A stretch of 64,000 nucleotides of DNA from VRUE01 sp036271315 (GTDB taxonomy: Bacteria; Actinomycetota; Thermoleophilia; Solirubrobacterales; 70-9), in assembly GCA_036271315.1 (NCBI GenBank), contig DATBAV010000038.1, positions 62,001-126,000 on the forward strand. Reading direction: 5' to 3'. Positions 45,160 to 53,397 of this stretch are shown here, in pieces. The notes under the pieces were generated by a model. The model made no database searches and was not told the DNA's origin. It saw only the letters and a program-made list of their open reading frames with translations. The translations under genes and the position numbers were made by a program. Position 1 is the first letter of the stretch, and every line of letters starts with the position of its first letter.

Positions 45160-45912
45160 ATGGACAGCGGTGTCGGCACGGTCCTGCGCGAGGCGCGGAA
45201 TCGCCGCAAATTCGAGCTCTCGGAGATCGAGGCGGCGACGAGGATCCGCCTCCGTTACCTGCGCGCGATCGAGCACGAAGAATGGGACGTCCTGCCGGGC
45301 GGCGTTTACACGCGCGGCTTCATCCGCACATATGCCTCGTTTCTGGGCCTGGACGGCGATCGTCTGGTCAGCGACTACCGGGAAGACGTCGAACCCTGGC
45401 AGCGGCCTACTGACGTGCCGCAGCCGCAGCCGGCAGGCAGTGCGTCGAGCGGTCCTCGGAGCGCCGCGCTTGCCGTGCTCGTCGTCGTGGCGGTGATTGC
45501 CGTGGCCGTGATCGCGATCGTCGCCATCCCCAGCGGTGGGGGTGGAGAAAGCGGCCATGCCCGCGATCGTCATCGGATTGCCCGTAAGGCTAGGCCGGAG
45601 GCGAAGCCGCGGGCCGCGCCCATCAAGACGGGGGTGACGATCGAGCTGGCGGCCAGCGCCGAAGTCTGGGCCTGCCTCCTCAATGCCAAGGGCAAGGCGC
45701 TGGTCGACGGCTTGATCCTCGAAGCCGGTGCGGAAGAAGGCCCCTTTCACTCCGGTAGCTTCACGGTCTCCTTTGGCAACGGCGAGGTCAAGATGCTGAT
45801 CGACGGCAGGGAAGCAGAGATACCGGCGACGTCCAGCCCGGTCGGCTACGCGATCGACTCGGCGGGCAATTTGACCAAGCTCGACGAAGCGGAACGGCCC
45901 ACCTGCGCATGA
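45160..45912 (+). CDS. RodZ-like helix-turn-helix membrane protein
   Basis: This 250-residue protein has an N-terminal HTH_25 domain (LREARNRRKFELSEIEAATRIRLRYLRAIEHEEWDVLPGGVYTRGFIRTYA), one membrane segment (about 105-128) and a C-terminal DUF4115/RodZ-like beta domain. RodZ links MreB to the membrane in rods; in actinomycetes lacking MreB the role is less clear. It follows ftsK by 22 bp and precedes cinA, a frequent arrangement. Confidence 0.87.
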   Translation: MDSGVGTVLREARNRRKFELSEIEAATRIRLRYLRAIEHEEWDVLPGGVYTRGFIRTYASFLGLDGDRLVSDYREDVEPWQRPTDVPQPQPAGSASSGPRSAALAVLVVVAVIAVAVIAIVAIPSGGGGESGHARDRHRIARKARPEAKPRAAPIKTGVTIELAASAEVWACLLNAKGKALVDGLILEAGAEEGPFHSGSFTVSFGNGEVKMLIDGREAEIPATSSPVGYAIDSAGNLTKLDEAERPTCA

Positions 45913-45963
45913 AGAGGCACTGCGCCACCTCCTCTGCTCCCGCGAATGCCTGAGGAATCAGAT

Positions 45964-47280
45964 ATGGACAGGGATTCGCTCCCGCGTCCGGGGGCGGCTG
46001 TGCGGGCAGGCATAGTCGTCACCGGCACCGAGGTTCTGACCGGGCGGATCGCCGACCGCAACGGTCCCTGGCTCTCCGAACAGCTGGCCGAGCGCGGGGT
46101 GGAGGTCGCCCACATCCTCGTCGTCGCCGATCGGCCCGATGACCTCGAGGCTGCACTGCGCTTCATGGCTGGCGAGGGGATGGACCTGATCGTCACCTCG
46201 GGTGGGCTTGGACCGACCGCCGACGATCTCACGGCGGAGGTGGTCGGCAAGTTCGCCGGTCGCACGATGGTCCTCGACGAGGAGGTCGAGGAGAGGATCG
46301 CGGAGATCCTGCGCGGCTTCGCCCGCCGTGCCGGCGTCATGCGGTTCGACCCCGAGGCGCTGCGCGAGGCCAACCGCAAGCAGGCGATCGTGCCCGAGGG
46401 CTCGATCGCGCTCGACCCGGTCGGCACGGCGCCGGGCTTGGTCGTTCCCGCCGGCGACAGCGTGGTGGTCGTCCTGCCCGGCCCGCCACGGGAGCTGCAG
46501 CCAATGTGGCCGATGGCGGTCGAGACCGCGCCTGTCGCTGCGGTGCTCGGGCGGGCGACGCCGCTGCACGGCTACACCCTGCGCATGTTCGGCATTCCCG
46601 AGTCGGAGATCGCGAAAAGCCTGCGCGAGATCGAGGACGAGGGCGTGCCCCTGCCCGAGGTCGAGATAACGACATGCCTGCGCCGCGGCGAGATCGAGAT
46701 CGACGTGCGCTATCGCGATGGCGCCACGCAGACCGCCGAGGCGGTGCGCGCCGGCCTGCAGGCGCGACACCCCCGTCACCTCTTCAGCCTTGACGGTGAG
46801 ACGATCGACTCGCAGGTTGCCACCCTCTTGCAAGGGCACAGACTCGGCCTGGCCGAGTCCTGCAGCGGCGGCCTGCTGGCGGCGCGCATCACCAACCTGC
46901 CCGGCGCTTCGGCCTACATGGCCGGCAGCGTCGTTTCCTACTCGAACGAGGCCAAGGCGGAGTTGCTCGGCGTCGATCCCGGGTTGATCGAAGCCAAGGG
47001 CGCGGTTTCGCAGGAGGTGGCTGAGCAGATGGCGCTCGGCGCCCTGGAGCGCTTCGGCGCCGACGTATCCGTCTCGATCACCGGCATCGCCGGTCCGGAC
47101 GGGGGCACCGAGGAGAAGCCAGTCGGCTACGTCTGCTTCCACGCCCGGCTCGCCGACGGCACCTTCCTCGCCCGCGATCCGGTGATCCCGGGTGGCCGCG
47201 CCGACATCCGCGAACGCTCGGCCCTGGTCGGCATGCACCTGCTTCGCCTCCTGCTGCGGGGCGAGGAGGCGCCGCTGTAG
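45964..47280 (+). CDS. cinA: CinA-like nicotinamide-nucleotide amidase/ADP-ribose pyrophosphatase
   Basis: This 438-residue two-domain protein has an N-terminal MoaB-like domain (GTEVLTGRIADRNG, TSGGLGPTADD) and a C-terminal amidase domain (LAESCSGGLLAARITNLPGAS, SITGIAGPDGGTEEKPVG) that deamidates NMN in pyridine nucleotide recycling. The ATG at 45964 has GAGGA 7 nt upstream; an ATG at 45946 would add six residues. It precedes thpR and recA, as often in this order. Confidence 0.94.
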   Translation: MDRDSLPRPGAAVRAGIVVTGTEVLTGRIADRNGPWLSEQLAERGVEVAHILVVADRPDDLEAALRFMAGEGMDLIVTSGGLGPTADDLTAEVVGKFAGRTMVLDEEVEERIAEILRGFARRAGVMRFDPEALREANRKQAIVPEGSIALDPVGTAPGLVVPAGDSVVVVLPGPPRELQPMWPMAVETAPVAAVLGRATPLHGYTLRMFGIPESEIAKSLREIEDEGVPLPEVEITTCLRRGEIEIDVRYRDGATQTAEAVRAGLQARHPRHLFSLDGETIDSQVATLLQGHRLGLAESCSGGLLAARITNLPGASAYMAGSVVSYSNEAKAELLGVDPGLIEAKGAVSQEVAEQMALGALERFGADVSVSITGIAGPDGGTEEKPVGYVCFHARLADGTFLARDPVIPGGRADIRERSALVGMHLLRLLLRGEEAPL

Positions 47281-47348
47281 GCGAAGCGAGGCAAATTCGT
47301 CACAGGCCGGTGTTGTCCCGTGAGTCCGCGGTCCGTAGCGTCCCCCGG

Positions 47349-47951
47349 GTGAGCAAGGAGAGGCCGAAGAGCCCGCGAGCGCGCCTGTTCGTCGCACTGG
47401 ACCTGCCGGAGAAGCTGCGAGCTGGGATCGTCGCTTGGGGGAACAGCGAGTTGCGCGACCCGGCACTGCGGGTGGTGGAGCCCGAGTCGCTGCACGTCAC
47501 GCTTGCCTTTCTCGGCTACCTGCCCGAGCGGGAGATCGAGCGGCTGGGGGAGATCGTGCGCGGGCTCGGGGCAAAGGCTTCGACGCTGCGGCTGGAAGAT
47601 CCGGTCGCCAAGCCCTCGCTACGGCGGGCTCGCCTCTTTGCCTTGCCGGCGATCGCGCCCGCGGCGGTGCCGTTGCAGCGCGAGCTCGAGCAGAAGCTCG
47701 TCGCCGAACGGCTCTACAAGCCGGAGAAGCGCCCGTTTTGGCCGCACGTGACGGTCGCCAGGGTCAAATCCGGGGGGCGGAGATCGAGGCGCCCGGCGAC
47801 GGTCGAGCGTCCCCCTGGAACACTGCCAAAACGGCTCTTAGAGCCCGCTCTTTGCGTCCGGGTGACGCTCTACCGTTCTGTACTCCAGCCGCAGGGTTCG
47901 CGATACACCCCGCTGGCGCAAGTTGAGCTGTCCCGAGACGGGCGGCAGTGA
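47349..47951 (+). CDS. thpR: RNA 2',3'-cyclic phosphodiesterase (LigT/ThpR)
   Basis: This 200-residue 2H phosphoesterase has both HxTx motifs (HVTLAFLG and HVTVARV) and the N-terminal ARLFVALDLP strand. It opens 2',3'-cyclic phosphates at RNA ends. The GTG at 47349 is preferred, with TAGCGT 7 nt upstream; an ORF start at 47310 would add 13 residues. The C-terminus is basic and ends 13 bp before recA. Confidence 0.88.
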   Translation: MSKERPKSPRARLFVALDLPEKLRAGIVAWGNSELRDPALRVVEPESLHVTLAFLGYLPEREIERLGEIVRGLGAKASTLRLEDPVAKPSLRRARLFALPAIAPAAVPLQRELEQKLVAERLYKPEKRPFWPHVTVARVKSGGRRSRRPATVERPPGTLPKRLLEPALCVRVTLYRSVLQPQGSRYTPLAQVELSRDGRQ

Positions 47952-47964
47952 GGTGAAAGAAGAG

Positions 47965-49056
47965 ATGGCAGATAAGAAGACGCCTTTGAACGATGTCTCG
48001 GCGAAGGAAGCCAAGGCAAAGGACGCGGCCCTCGAGGCCGCGGTGACCCAGATCGAGCGCGATTTCGGGGCGGGCTCGCTGATGCGGCTCGGCGCCGACA
48101 GCAAGCTGCCGGTCGAAGCGATTCCAACCGGCGCCGTGGCTCTTGACCTCGCGCTCGGCATCGGCGGCGTACCGCGGGGCAGGATCGTCGAGATCTTCGG
48201 CCCCGAGTCCTCCGGGAAGACGACGCTGATCTACCACATCATCGCCGAGGCTCAGGCCAAGGGTGGCGTCTGCGTCTTCATCGACACCGAGCACGCGATG
48301 GACCCGATCTACGCTCGGGCGATCGGGGTCGACACCGACGAGCTGCTCGTCTCCCAGCCCGACTACGGGGAGCAGGCGCTGCAGATCGCCGATCGCCTGA
48401 TCGCCTCCGCTGCTGTCGACGTGGTCGCGATCGACTCGGTCGCAGCGCTGACGCCAAAGGCCGAGCTGGACGGCCAGATCGGCGACACCACCGTCGGCCT
48501 GCAGGCGCGGCTGATGTCGCAGGCGATGCGCAAGCTCGCCGGCAACCTCAACCGCACCAACACGGTCTGCGTCTTCACCAACCAGATCCGCGAAAAGGTC
48601 GGCGTTCAGTTTGGCTCGCCGGAGACCCAGCCGGGCGGTCGGGCGCTGAAGTTCTACGCCTCGCAGCGCCTCGACATCCGCCGCATCGAGACCCTCAAGG
48701 ACGGCACCGAGGCGGTCGGCAACCGGGTCCGGGTCAAAGTCGTCAAGAACAAGTGCGCGGCGCCCTTCCGTCAGGCCGAGTTCGAGATCGAGTACGGCCA
48801 AGGGATCTCGCGCGAAGGCGAGCTGCTGGACTTCGGCATCGAGCACGACATCGTCCGCAAGTCGGGGGCCTTCTTCTCCTACGGCGAGACGCGTCTCGGC
48901 CAGGGTCGCAACAACGCCAAGCAGTTCCTCGCCGAGAACCCCGAGATCGCCAGTGAGATCGAGGGCAAGGTCCGCACGGCACTCGGGATCGGCGATGAGA
49001 TCGCCCCGGCCGAGGCCGCCGCAGAGGACCTCCCCGCGGTCGCGGAAGCCGCGTAA
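47965..49056 (+). CDS. recA: Recombinase RecA
   Basis: This 363-residue recombinase has Walker A GPESSGKTTL, VFIDTEHAMDP, VVAIDSVAALTPKAEL, the L2 loop TNQIREKVGVQFGSPETQPGG and an acidic C-terminus. No LexA-type box is evident immediately upstream, so SOS control would act further up, perhaps before cinA. The ATG at 47965 follows GAAAGAAGAG. Its TAA lies in the left arm of a weak inverted repeat (49052-49155). recX does not follow. Confidence 0.98.
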   Translation: MADKKTPLNDVSAKEAKAKDAALEAAVTQIERDFGAGSLMRLGADSKLPVEAIPTGAVALDLALGIGGVPRGRIVEIFGPESSGKTTLIYHIIAEAQAKGGVCVFIDTEHAMDPIYARAIGVDTDELLVSQPDYGEQALQIADRLIASAAVDVVAIDSVAALTPKAELDGQIGDTTVGLQARLMSQAMRKLAGNLNRTNTVCVFTNQIREKVGVQFGSPETQPGGRALKFYASQRLDIRRIETLKDGTEAVGNRVRVKVVKNKCAAPFRQAEFEIEYGQGISREGELLDFGIEHDIVRKSGAFFSYGETRLGQGRNNAKQFLAENPEIASEIEGKVRTALGIGDEIAPAEAAAEDLPAVAEAA

Positions 49057-49155
49057 GAGTGGCTGGTCAAGCAGGCCAAGGACGCAGGGAGCGTGACGTG
49101 CTCCTGCACGCGAGCGACTGAGGACGCCGGCGTGCGCCGAGCAGACGCTCTTACG
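49052..49155. repeat. Weak inverted repeat spanning the recA 3' spacer
   Basis: CGTAAGAG (49052-49059, including the recA stop) and CTCTTACG (49148-49155) flank about 88 bp. An internal hairpin GCAGGGAGC / GCTCCTGC lies near 49085-49108. Size and placement at a stop codon resemble the two repeat families, but no second copy is seen here. Confidence 0.35.
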
Positions 49156-49175
49156 GATAGGATTCCCGCCGTTCT

Positions 49176-49766
49176 ATGAGTAACGAAACCCTGTTCTTCA
49201 TCTGCGGGATCGCGCTTGCGGTCTCGGCGGTGGTCGTCAGCTTCATTGGCCTGCGGGTCAAGAGCTTCCCCGGCAAGGCCGGGCCCGTCGTCGTACTCGT
49301 TTTCGCGGCTTTGATCGGTGCCACGATGACCTTTGCCGTGCTGCACGCCAAGGACGAGGACAAGGCGAAAGCAGCAGAGCTCACCAAGGCGGATGAAGCG
49401 GCCGAAAAAGAGGAGTCTTCGCCGGTCGAAGGTGCAAGCAAGAAAGCGCCGGCGCCCAAGCCCGAAGCGGCCACCAAGGGTCCGGGTGGAACGCTGCAGC
49501 TCGCGGCTTCGGAAACCGCCCTCGCTTTCGACAAGACGAGCCTGACCAGCAAGCCGGGCAAAGTGACGATCGACTTCGACAACCCATCGGCGCTCGAACA
49601 CAACGTGGCTATCGAGCAGAACGGCAAAGAAATCGCCATCTCAGAAACGCTTGCAAAAGGCAAAACCTCGGTCAGCGCCGATCTCGCGCCGGGCACCTAC
49701 ACCTACCTCTGCACGATTCCCGGGCATGCCGAAGCCGGCATGGAAGGAACGCTCGTAGTCAAGTAG
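49176..49766 (+). CDS. Membrane-anchored cupredoxin (plastocyanin-like)
   Basis: This 196-residue protein has two N-terminal membrane segments (about 5-26 and 35-56), a Lys/Glu/Ala/Pro-rich linker to about residue 100, and a C-terminal type 1 copper domain. Ligands are H142 (ALEHNVAIE), C179, H184 and M189 (YLCTIPGHAEAGM). It could carry electrons at the outer face of the membrane. The TAGGAT box lies 12 nt upstream of the ATG. No oxidase or reductase partner is encoded nearby. Confidence 0.87.
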   Translation: MSNETLFFICGIALAVSAVVVSFIGLRVKSFPGKAGPVVVLVFAALIGATMTFAVLHAKDEDKAKAAELTKADEAAEKEESSPVEGASKKAPAPKPEAATKGPGGTLQLAASETALAFDKTSLTSKPGKVTIDFDNPSALEHNVAIEQNGKEIAISETLAKGKTSVSADLAPGTYTYLCTIPGHAEAGMEGTLVVK

Positions 49767-49800
49767 CGGGCTGCCCCGCACGGGCGCTAACCTCGGCGGC

Positions 49801-51135
49801 ATGAGGAGCGGCAAGCGGTACCACGTCACCACGTTCGGCTGCCAGATGAACGTGCACGATTCCGAGCGCATGCGGGGGATGCTCGACTCGCTCGGCTACG
49901 AGGAGGCGGAGGCCCCCGACGATGCCGACCTGATCCTCTTCAACACCTGCTCGATCCGCGAGTCGGCGGACAACCGGTTCATCGCCCGCCTCGGCGAGGC
50001 AAAGCGGCTCAAGAATGAAGATCCGGATCGGGTCGTGGGGGTTGGGGGCTGCTGGGCGCAGTCGGTCAAGGACGAGGTCTTCCAGCGCTTCCCCTTCGTC
50101 GACGTCGCCTTCGGGCCCGGTCAGATCCACAAGCTGGCCGAGTTCCTCAACTCGGACTCGCTCAGCGCCCAGGGCTACTTCGAGTTCGAGGACTTCTCCG
50201 GGCATCTGCCCACCCGCCGGGTGCGCGAGTTCCAAGGCTGGCTGCAGGTCTCCCAGGGCTGCAACTGCAACTGCGCCTACTGCATCGTTCCCTCGACCCG
50301 AGGGCGCGAGGTTAGTCGCGACCCGGCTGAGCTGATTGCCGAGGCCAGGGCCCTGGCGGCCGATGGTGTGAGCGAGGTGACGCTGCTGGGCCAGAACGTC
50401 AACAGCTACGGCCGCGACCTGCCGAAGGAGAGCCGGATCGGCTTCGCCGAGCTGCTTGGCCTGGTCGACGAGATCGAGGGGATCGAGCGCATCCGCTACA
50501 CCAGCCCTCACCCCAAGGACATGAAGGAAGACGTGATCCGCGCCCACGCCGATCTCGCCTCGGTCTGCGAGCACATCCACCTGCCGCTGCAATCGGGCTC
50601 GAGCACCATTCTCAAGCGCATGCGCCGCACCTACGACCGCCAGCGCTACATGGACCGGGTCTCGCTGATCCGCGAGCACGTTCCCGATTGCGCGATCACC
50701 ACCGACATCATCGTCGGCTTCCCCGGCGAGAGCGAGGCCGACTTCGAGCAGACGCTGGAAGTGGTCGACGAGGTCGGCTACGACAGCGCCTTCACCTTCA
50801 TCTTCTCGCCGCGCCGCGAAACCGAGGCGGCCGATTTCGACGATCAGATCCCGCACCCGGTCAAGGTCGAGCGGATGGAGCGGTTGGTCGAGCTGGTGCA
50901 GCGGCGGGCCGGCGAACAAGCCCAAAGGTTCGTCGGCAGAGAGATGGAGGTGCTCGTGGAAGGAACCAGCCGGACGGACGAGACGCGACTCAGGGGGCGG
51001 ACGCGGCACAACAAGGCGGTCAACTTCGATGGGGACGCCCAGTCGGGCGAGTTCGTTGGGGTCGAGATCACGGACGCGACCTCGCAGACTCTCAGAGGGG
51101 TTGCGGCACAGCCCCTCACTCAACTTTTTCGGTGA
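49801..51135 (+). CDS. miaB: tRNA-2-methylthio-N6-dimethylallyladenosine synthase
   Basis: This 444-residue radical SAM methylthiotransferase has an N-terminal UPF0004 domain with its cluster Cys (GCQMNVHDSE, NTCSIRESA, GGCWAQ). The radical SAM motif CNCNCAYC (CxxxCxxC) and a C-terminal TRAM domain (RFVGREMEVLVEG) follow. It converts i6A37 to ms2i6A37 in tRNAs, acting after MiaA, which follows directly. The last ~14 codons are encoded by repeat family 1 copy C, so the C-terminus (GVAAQPLTQLFR) derives from the repeat. Confidence 0.95.
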   Translation: MRSGKRYHVTTFGCQMNVHDSERMRGMLDSLGYEEAEAPDDADLILFNTCSIRESADNRFIARLGEAKRLKNEDPDRVVGVGGCWAQSVKDEVFQRFPFVDVAFGPGQIHKLAEFLNSDSLSAQGYFEFEDFSGHLPTRRVREFQGWLQVSQGCNCNCAYCIVPSTRGREVSRDPAELIAEARALAADGVSEVTLLGQNVNSYGRDLPKESRIGFAELLGLVDEIEGIERIRYTSPHPKDMKEDVIRAHADLASVCEHIHLPLQSGSSTILKRMRRTYDRQRYMDRVSLIREHVPDCAITTDIIVGFPGESEADFEQTLEVVDEVGYDSAFTFIFSPRRETEAADFDDQIPHPVKVERMERLVELVQRRAGEQAQRFVGREMEVLVEGTSRTDETRLRGRTRHNKAVNFDGDAQSGEFVGVEITDATSQTLRGVAAQPLTQLFR

Positions 51136-51207
51136 GGCGGATGCCGTCGTCCGAGCTTCGGCCGACGAAAAAGTACAAGCCGTTCGGGGCAGCGCCGCAA
51201 CCCCTCT
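51094..51207 (+). repeat. Dispersed inverted-repeat element, family 1, copy C
   Basis: The 14-bp arms AGAGGGGTTGCGGC / GCCGCAACCCCTCT enclose the family core: AACTTTTTCGGTG, a GC-rich centre, then CGAAAAAGTACAAG. The arms differ in sequence from copies A and B but remain perfectly inverted. It covers the end of miaB and ends 6 bp before the miaA start. Confidence 0.8.
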
Positions 51208-51213
51208 AAAGCC

Positions 51214-51951
51214 GTGGAGGTTCTCGCCATATTCGGCCCGACCGGGGTCGGCAAGACGGGGGTGGCCATTGAGCTTGCGGAGCTGCTGCGGGATCGCGGC
51301 GAGGACCCCGTGGCGATCTCATGCGACGCGCTTCAGGTCTACGAGGGGCTGTCGGTGCTGACTGGCGTCGCGTCGGCTGAGGAGCAGGCTCGTCTGGAGC
51401 ACCGGTTGATTGGGTTCGTGCCGGTGACCGAGCGGTTCAACGTAGGGGACTACATGCCGTTGGCTCACGCCGAGATCGACCGGGCGCTGGCGGCGGGGAG
51501 ACGGCCGATCGCGGTGGGGGGGACCGGGCTCTATTTGCGGGCGGCGCTGGGAGAGCTGTCGCTGGTCAAGGCGCCGCCGGAATCCGAGGAGTCGGAGCTG
51601 TGGTCGCCTGAGACGCGGCACCCGACGCGGATCTTTGGGCTCAACATGGAGCGGCAGAGGTTGTACGAGCGGATCGATGCGCGGACTGAGGCGATCGTCG
51701 CGGCGGGGGCTCGGGACGAGGTCGAGCGCGCCGAGGAAGCGGGTCCGTCCCGTACGGCCCGCAAGGCGCTCGGCTTCGACGAGGTGCTGAGTGGCGACCT
51801 GGCGGGGATGCAGCAGCGCTCGCGCAACTACGCGCGTCGGCAGCTCACCTGGATGCGCAAGGTTCCGGACCTCTGCTGGATCGATCGCGGAGATCGAGGC
51901 GATGCCGAAATAGCGGCGGAGATCTGTGAGCAATTGCCAGAACTCACTTGA
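51214..51951 (+). CDS. miaA: tRNA dimethylallyltransferase, short form
   Basis: This 245-residue enzyme puts a dimethylallyl group on A37. The P-loop FGPTGVGKTGVA, CDALQVYEGL, PIAVGGTGLYLRAAL and the C-terminal RNYARRQLTWMRK are clear. Family members are about 300 residues. Here the segment after GTGLYLRAAL is cut to about 25 residues, so the usual IHPND/RALE region and most of the tRNA-binding insert are absent. GTG start at 51214 directly follows repeat copy C. The pairing with miaB supports retained function. Confidence 0.85.
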   Translation: MEVLAIFGPTGVGKTGVAIELAELLRDRGEDPVAISCDALQVYEGLSVLTGVASAEEQARLEHRLIGFVPVTERFNVGDYMPLAHAEIDRALAAGRRPIAVGGTGLYLRAALGELSLVKAPPESEESELWSPETRHPTRIFGLNMERQRLYERIDARTEAIVAAGARDEVERAEEAGPSRTARKALGFDEVLSGDLAGMQQRSRNYARRQLTWMRKVPDLCWIDRGDRGDAEIAAEICEQLPELT

Positions 51952-51972
51952 CCTTTTGAGAGACTGAGACCG

Positions 51973-53382
51973 ATGGCGGCACGTTCGATCTCCGACCTGC
52001 CCGGACCAAGGCGCCTGCCGCTGATCGGCAACGCCCATCAGCTCCGGCCCGAGACCCTGCACCTGACCGCCGAGACGTGGGCCGAGCAATACGGGCCGCT
52101 CTACCGCTTCGACATCGGCCGGCGCAAGGTCGTCGTCATCGGCGACGTCGAGACGCTCAACGCCCTGTTGCGCGACCGCCCGGATGGCTTTCGGCGCTGG
52201 CGCGAGATCCTCGACATCACCGAAGAACTGGGGCAGGTCGGCGTCTTTGCCGCCGAGGGCGAGGACTGGAAGCGGATGCGGCGGCTGGCGGTCACCGCCC
52301 TCAACAGCAACCACCTGCAGCGTTACTTCGAGATCGTCAGCACCTGTACGGAGCGGCTGCACCGGCGCCTGCTCGCGGCGACCCAAAGCGGCGGCGCCTT
52401 CGACATCGGTCAGGCTCTCTCCTCGTTCACCGTCGACGTCACCTCGGCACTCGCCTTCGGTCACGACCTGAACACGCTCGAGCGTGGCGACGACGGCTTG
52501 CAGGAACACCTTCACCGCGTCTTTCACATGACCAACCGGCGCCTTTTCCTCTCGGTTCCGTACTGGCGCTATTTCAAACTGCCCGCCGATCGCGCGCTCG
52601 ACCGCTCCACCGAGGAGATCGAGAAGGCTGTGAGGGGTTTCATGGCCGAGACCAGGAAGCGGATCGCGGTGCGACCGGAGCTGCGCGAGGAGCCGGAGAA
52701 CTTCCTCGAGAGCATGATCGCGGCGCAGGAAACGGATGGGGCCTTCAGCGACGAGGAAATCATGGGCAACGTCTTCACGCTCCTGCTGGCCGGCGAGGAC
52801 ACCACCTCGCACTCGATGGCCTGGACGATCTGGTCGCTGGCCCAACGCCCTGAGATTCAGGCCAGATGGGCGGAGGAGGCGGCCGAGGTGCTCGGCGAGC
52901 AGCTCTATGCGAGCGAGTACGACACGGTCGAGGGCTTCCGCTACGGCGAGGGCGTACTGCGTGAGTCGATGCGGTTGACGCCGGTGGTCCCGATCTCCGG
53001 CCTCGAGCCGCTCGCGGACACGGAGGTTGCAGGGGTGCGCATCCCGGCCGGCACGCGCCTCTTCCTGTTGCACCGCTACGCCGGGTTGCACGGCACCGAA
53101 CGGGCGGATGAGTTCCGGCCCGAGCGCTGGCTCGAGGACGACGACGAGCTCGCGGTTCCCGACCAGAAGTCCTTCTTGACCTTCGGCGCCGGGCCGCGCT
53201 TCTGCCCCGGTCGCAACCTCGCCTTCCTCGAGGCGAAGACGGCGTTGGGAATGATCGCCCGCAACTTCGAGATCGAGCTAGACCCCAGCGCGGCGCCGGT
53301 CACCGAGCTGCTGGGTTTCACGATGAGCCCCAAGGGGTTGCGCGTGCGCCTGCGCGAGCGGACGCCTGCGATCGCCGCGTAG
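51973..53382 (+). CDS. Cytochrome P450
   Basis: This 469-residue P450 has a proline-rich N-terminus (PGPRRLPLIGNAHQL), the I-helix oxygen motif AGEDTTSHS, the K-helix ExxR in LRESMRL, FRPERWLED and the heme ligand Cys411 in FGAGPRFCPGR. No membrane anchor is visible. Its class resembles CYP102-like or fatty-acid/sterol-type P450s. No ferredoxin or reductase is adjacent and the substrate is unknown. It lies 21 bp after miaA and 15 bp before dapF. Confidence 0.93.
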   Translation: MAARSISDLPGPRRLPLIGNAHQLRPETLHLTAETWAEQYGPLYRFDIGRRKVVVIGDVETLNALLRDRPDGFRRWREILDITEELGQVGVFAAEGEDWKRMRRLAVTALNSNHLQRYFEIVSTCTERLHRRLLAATQSGGAFDIGQALSSFTVDVTSALAFGHDLNTLERGDDGLQEHLHRVFHMTNRRLFLSVPYWRYFKLPADRALDRSTEEIEKAVRGFMAETRKRIAVRPELREEPENFLESMIAAQETDGAFSDEEIMGNVFTLLLAGEDTTSHSMAWTIWSLAQRPEIQARWAEEAAEVLGEQLYASEYDTVEGFRYGEGVLRESMRLTPVVPISGLEPLADTEVAGVRIPAGTRLFLLHRYAGLHGTERADEFRPERWLEDDDELAVPDQKSFLTFGAGPRFCPGRNLAFLEAKTALGMIARNFEIELDPSAAPVTELLGFTMSPKGLRVRLRERTPAIAA

Positions 53383-53383
53383 C

Positions 53384-53389
53384 TATAAG
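53384..53389 (+). promoter_or_regulatory. -10 box of dapF
   Basis: TATAAG lies just after the P450 stop and 8 nt before the dapF GTG. No ribosome site is present, which suggests a leaderless dapF transcript. Confidence 0.5.
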
Positions 53390-53397
53390 TTCGGCGC

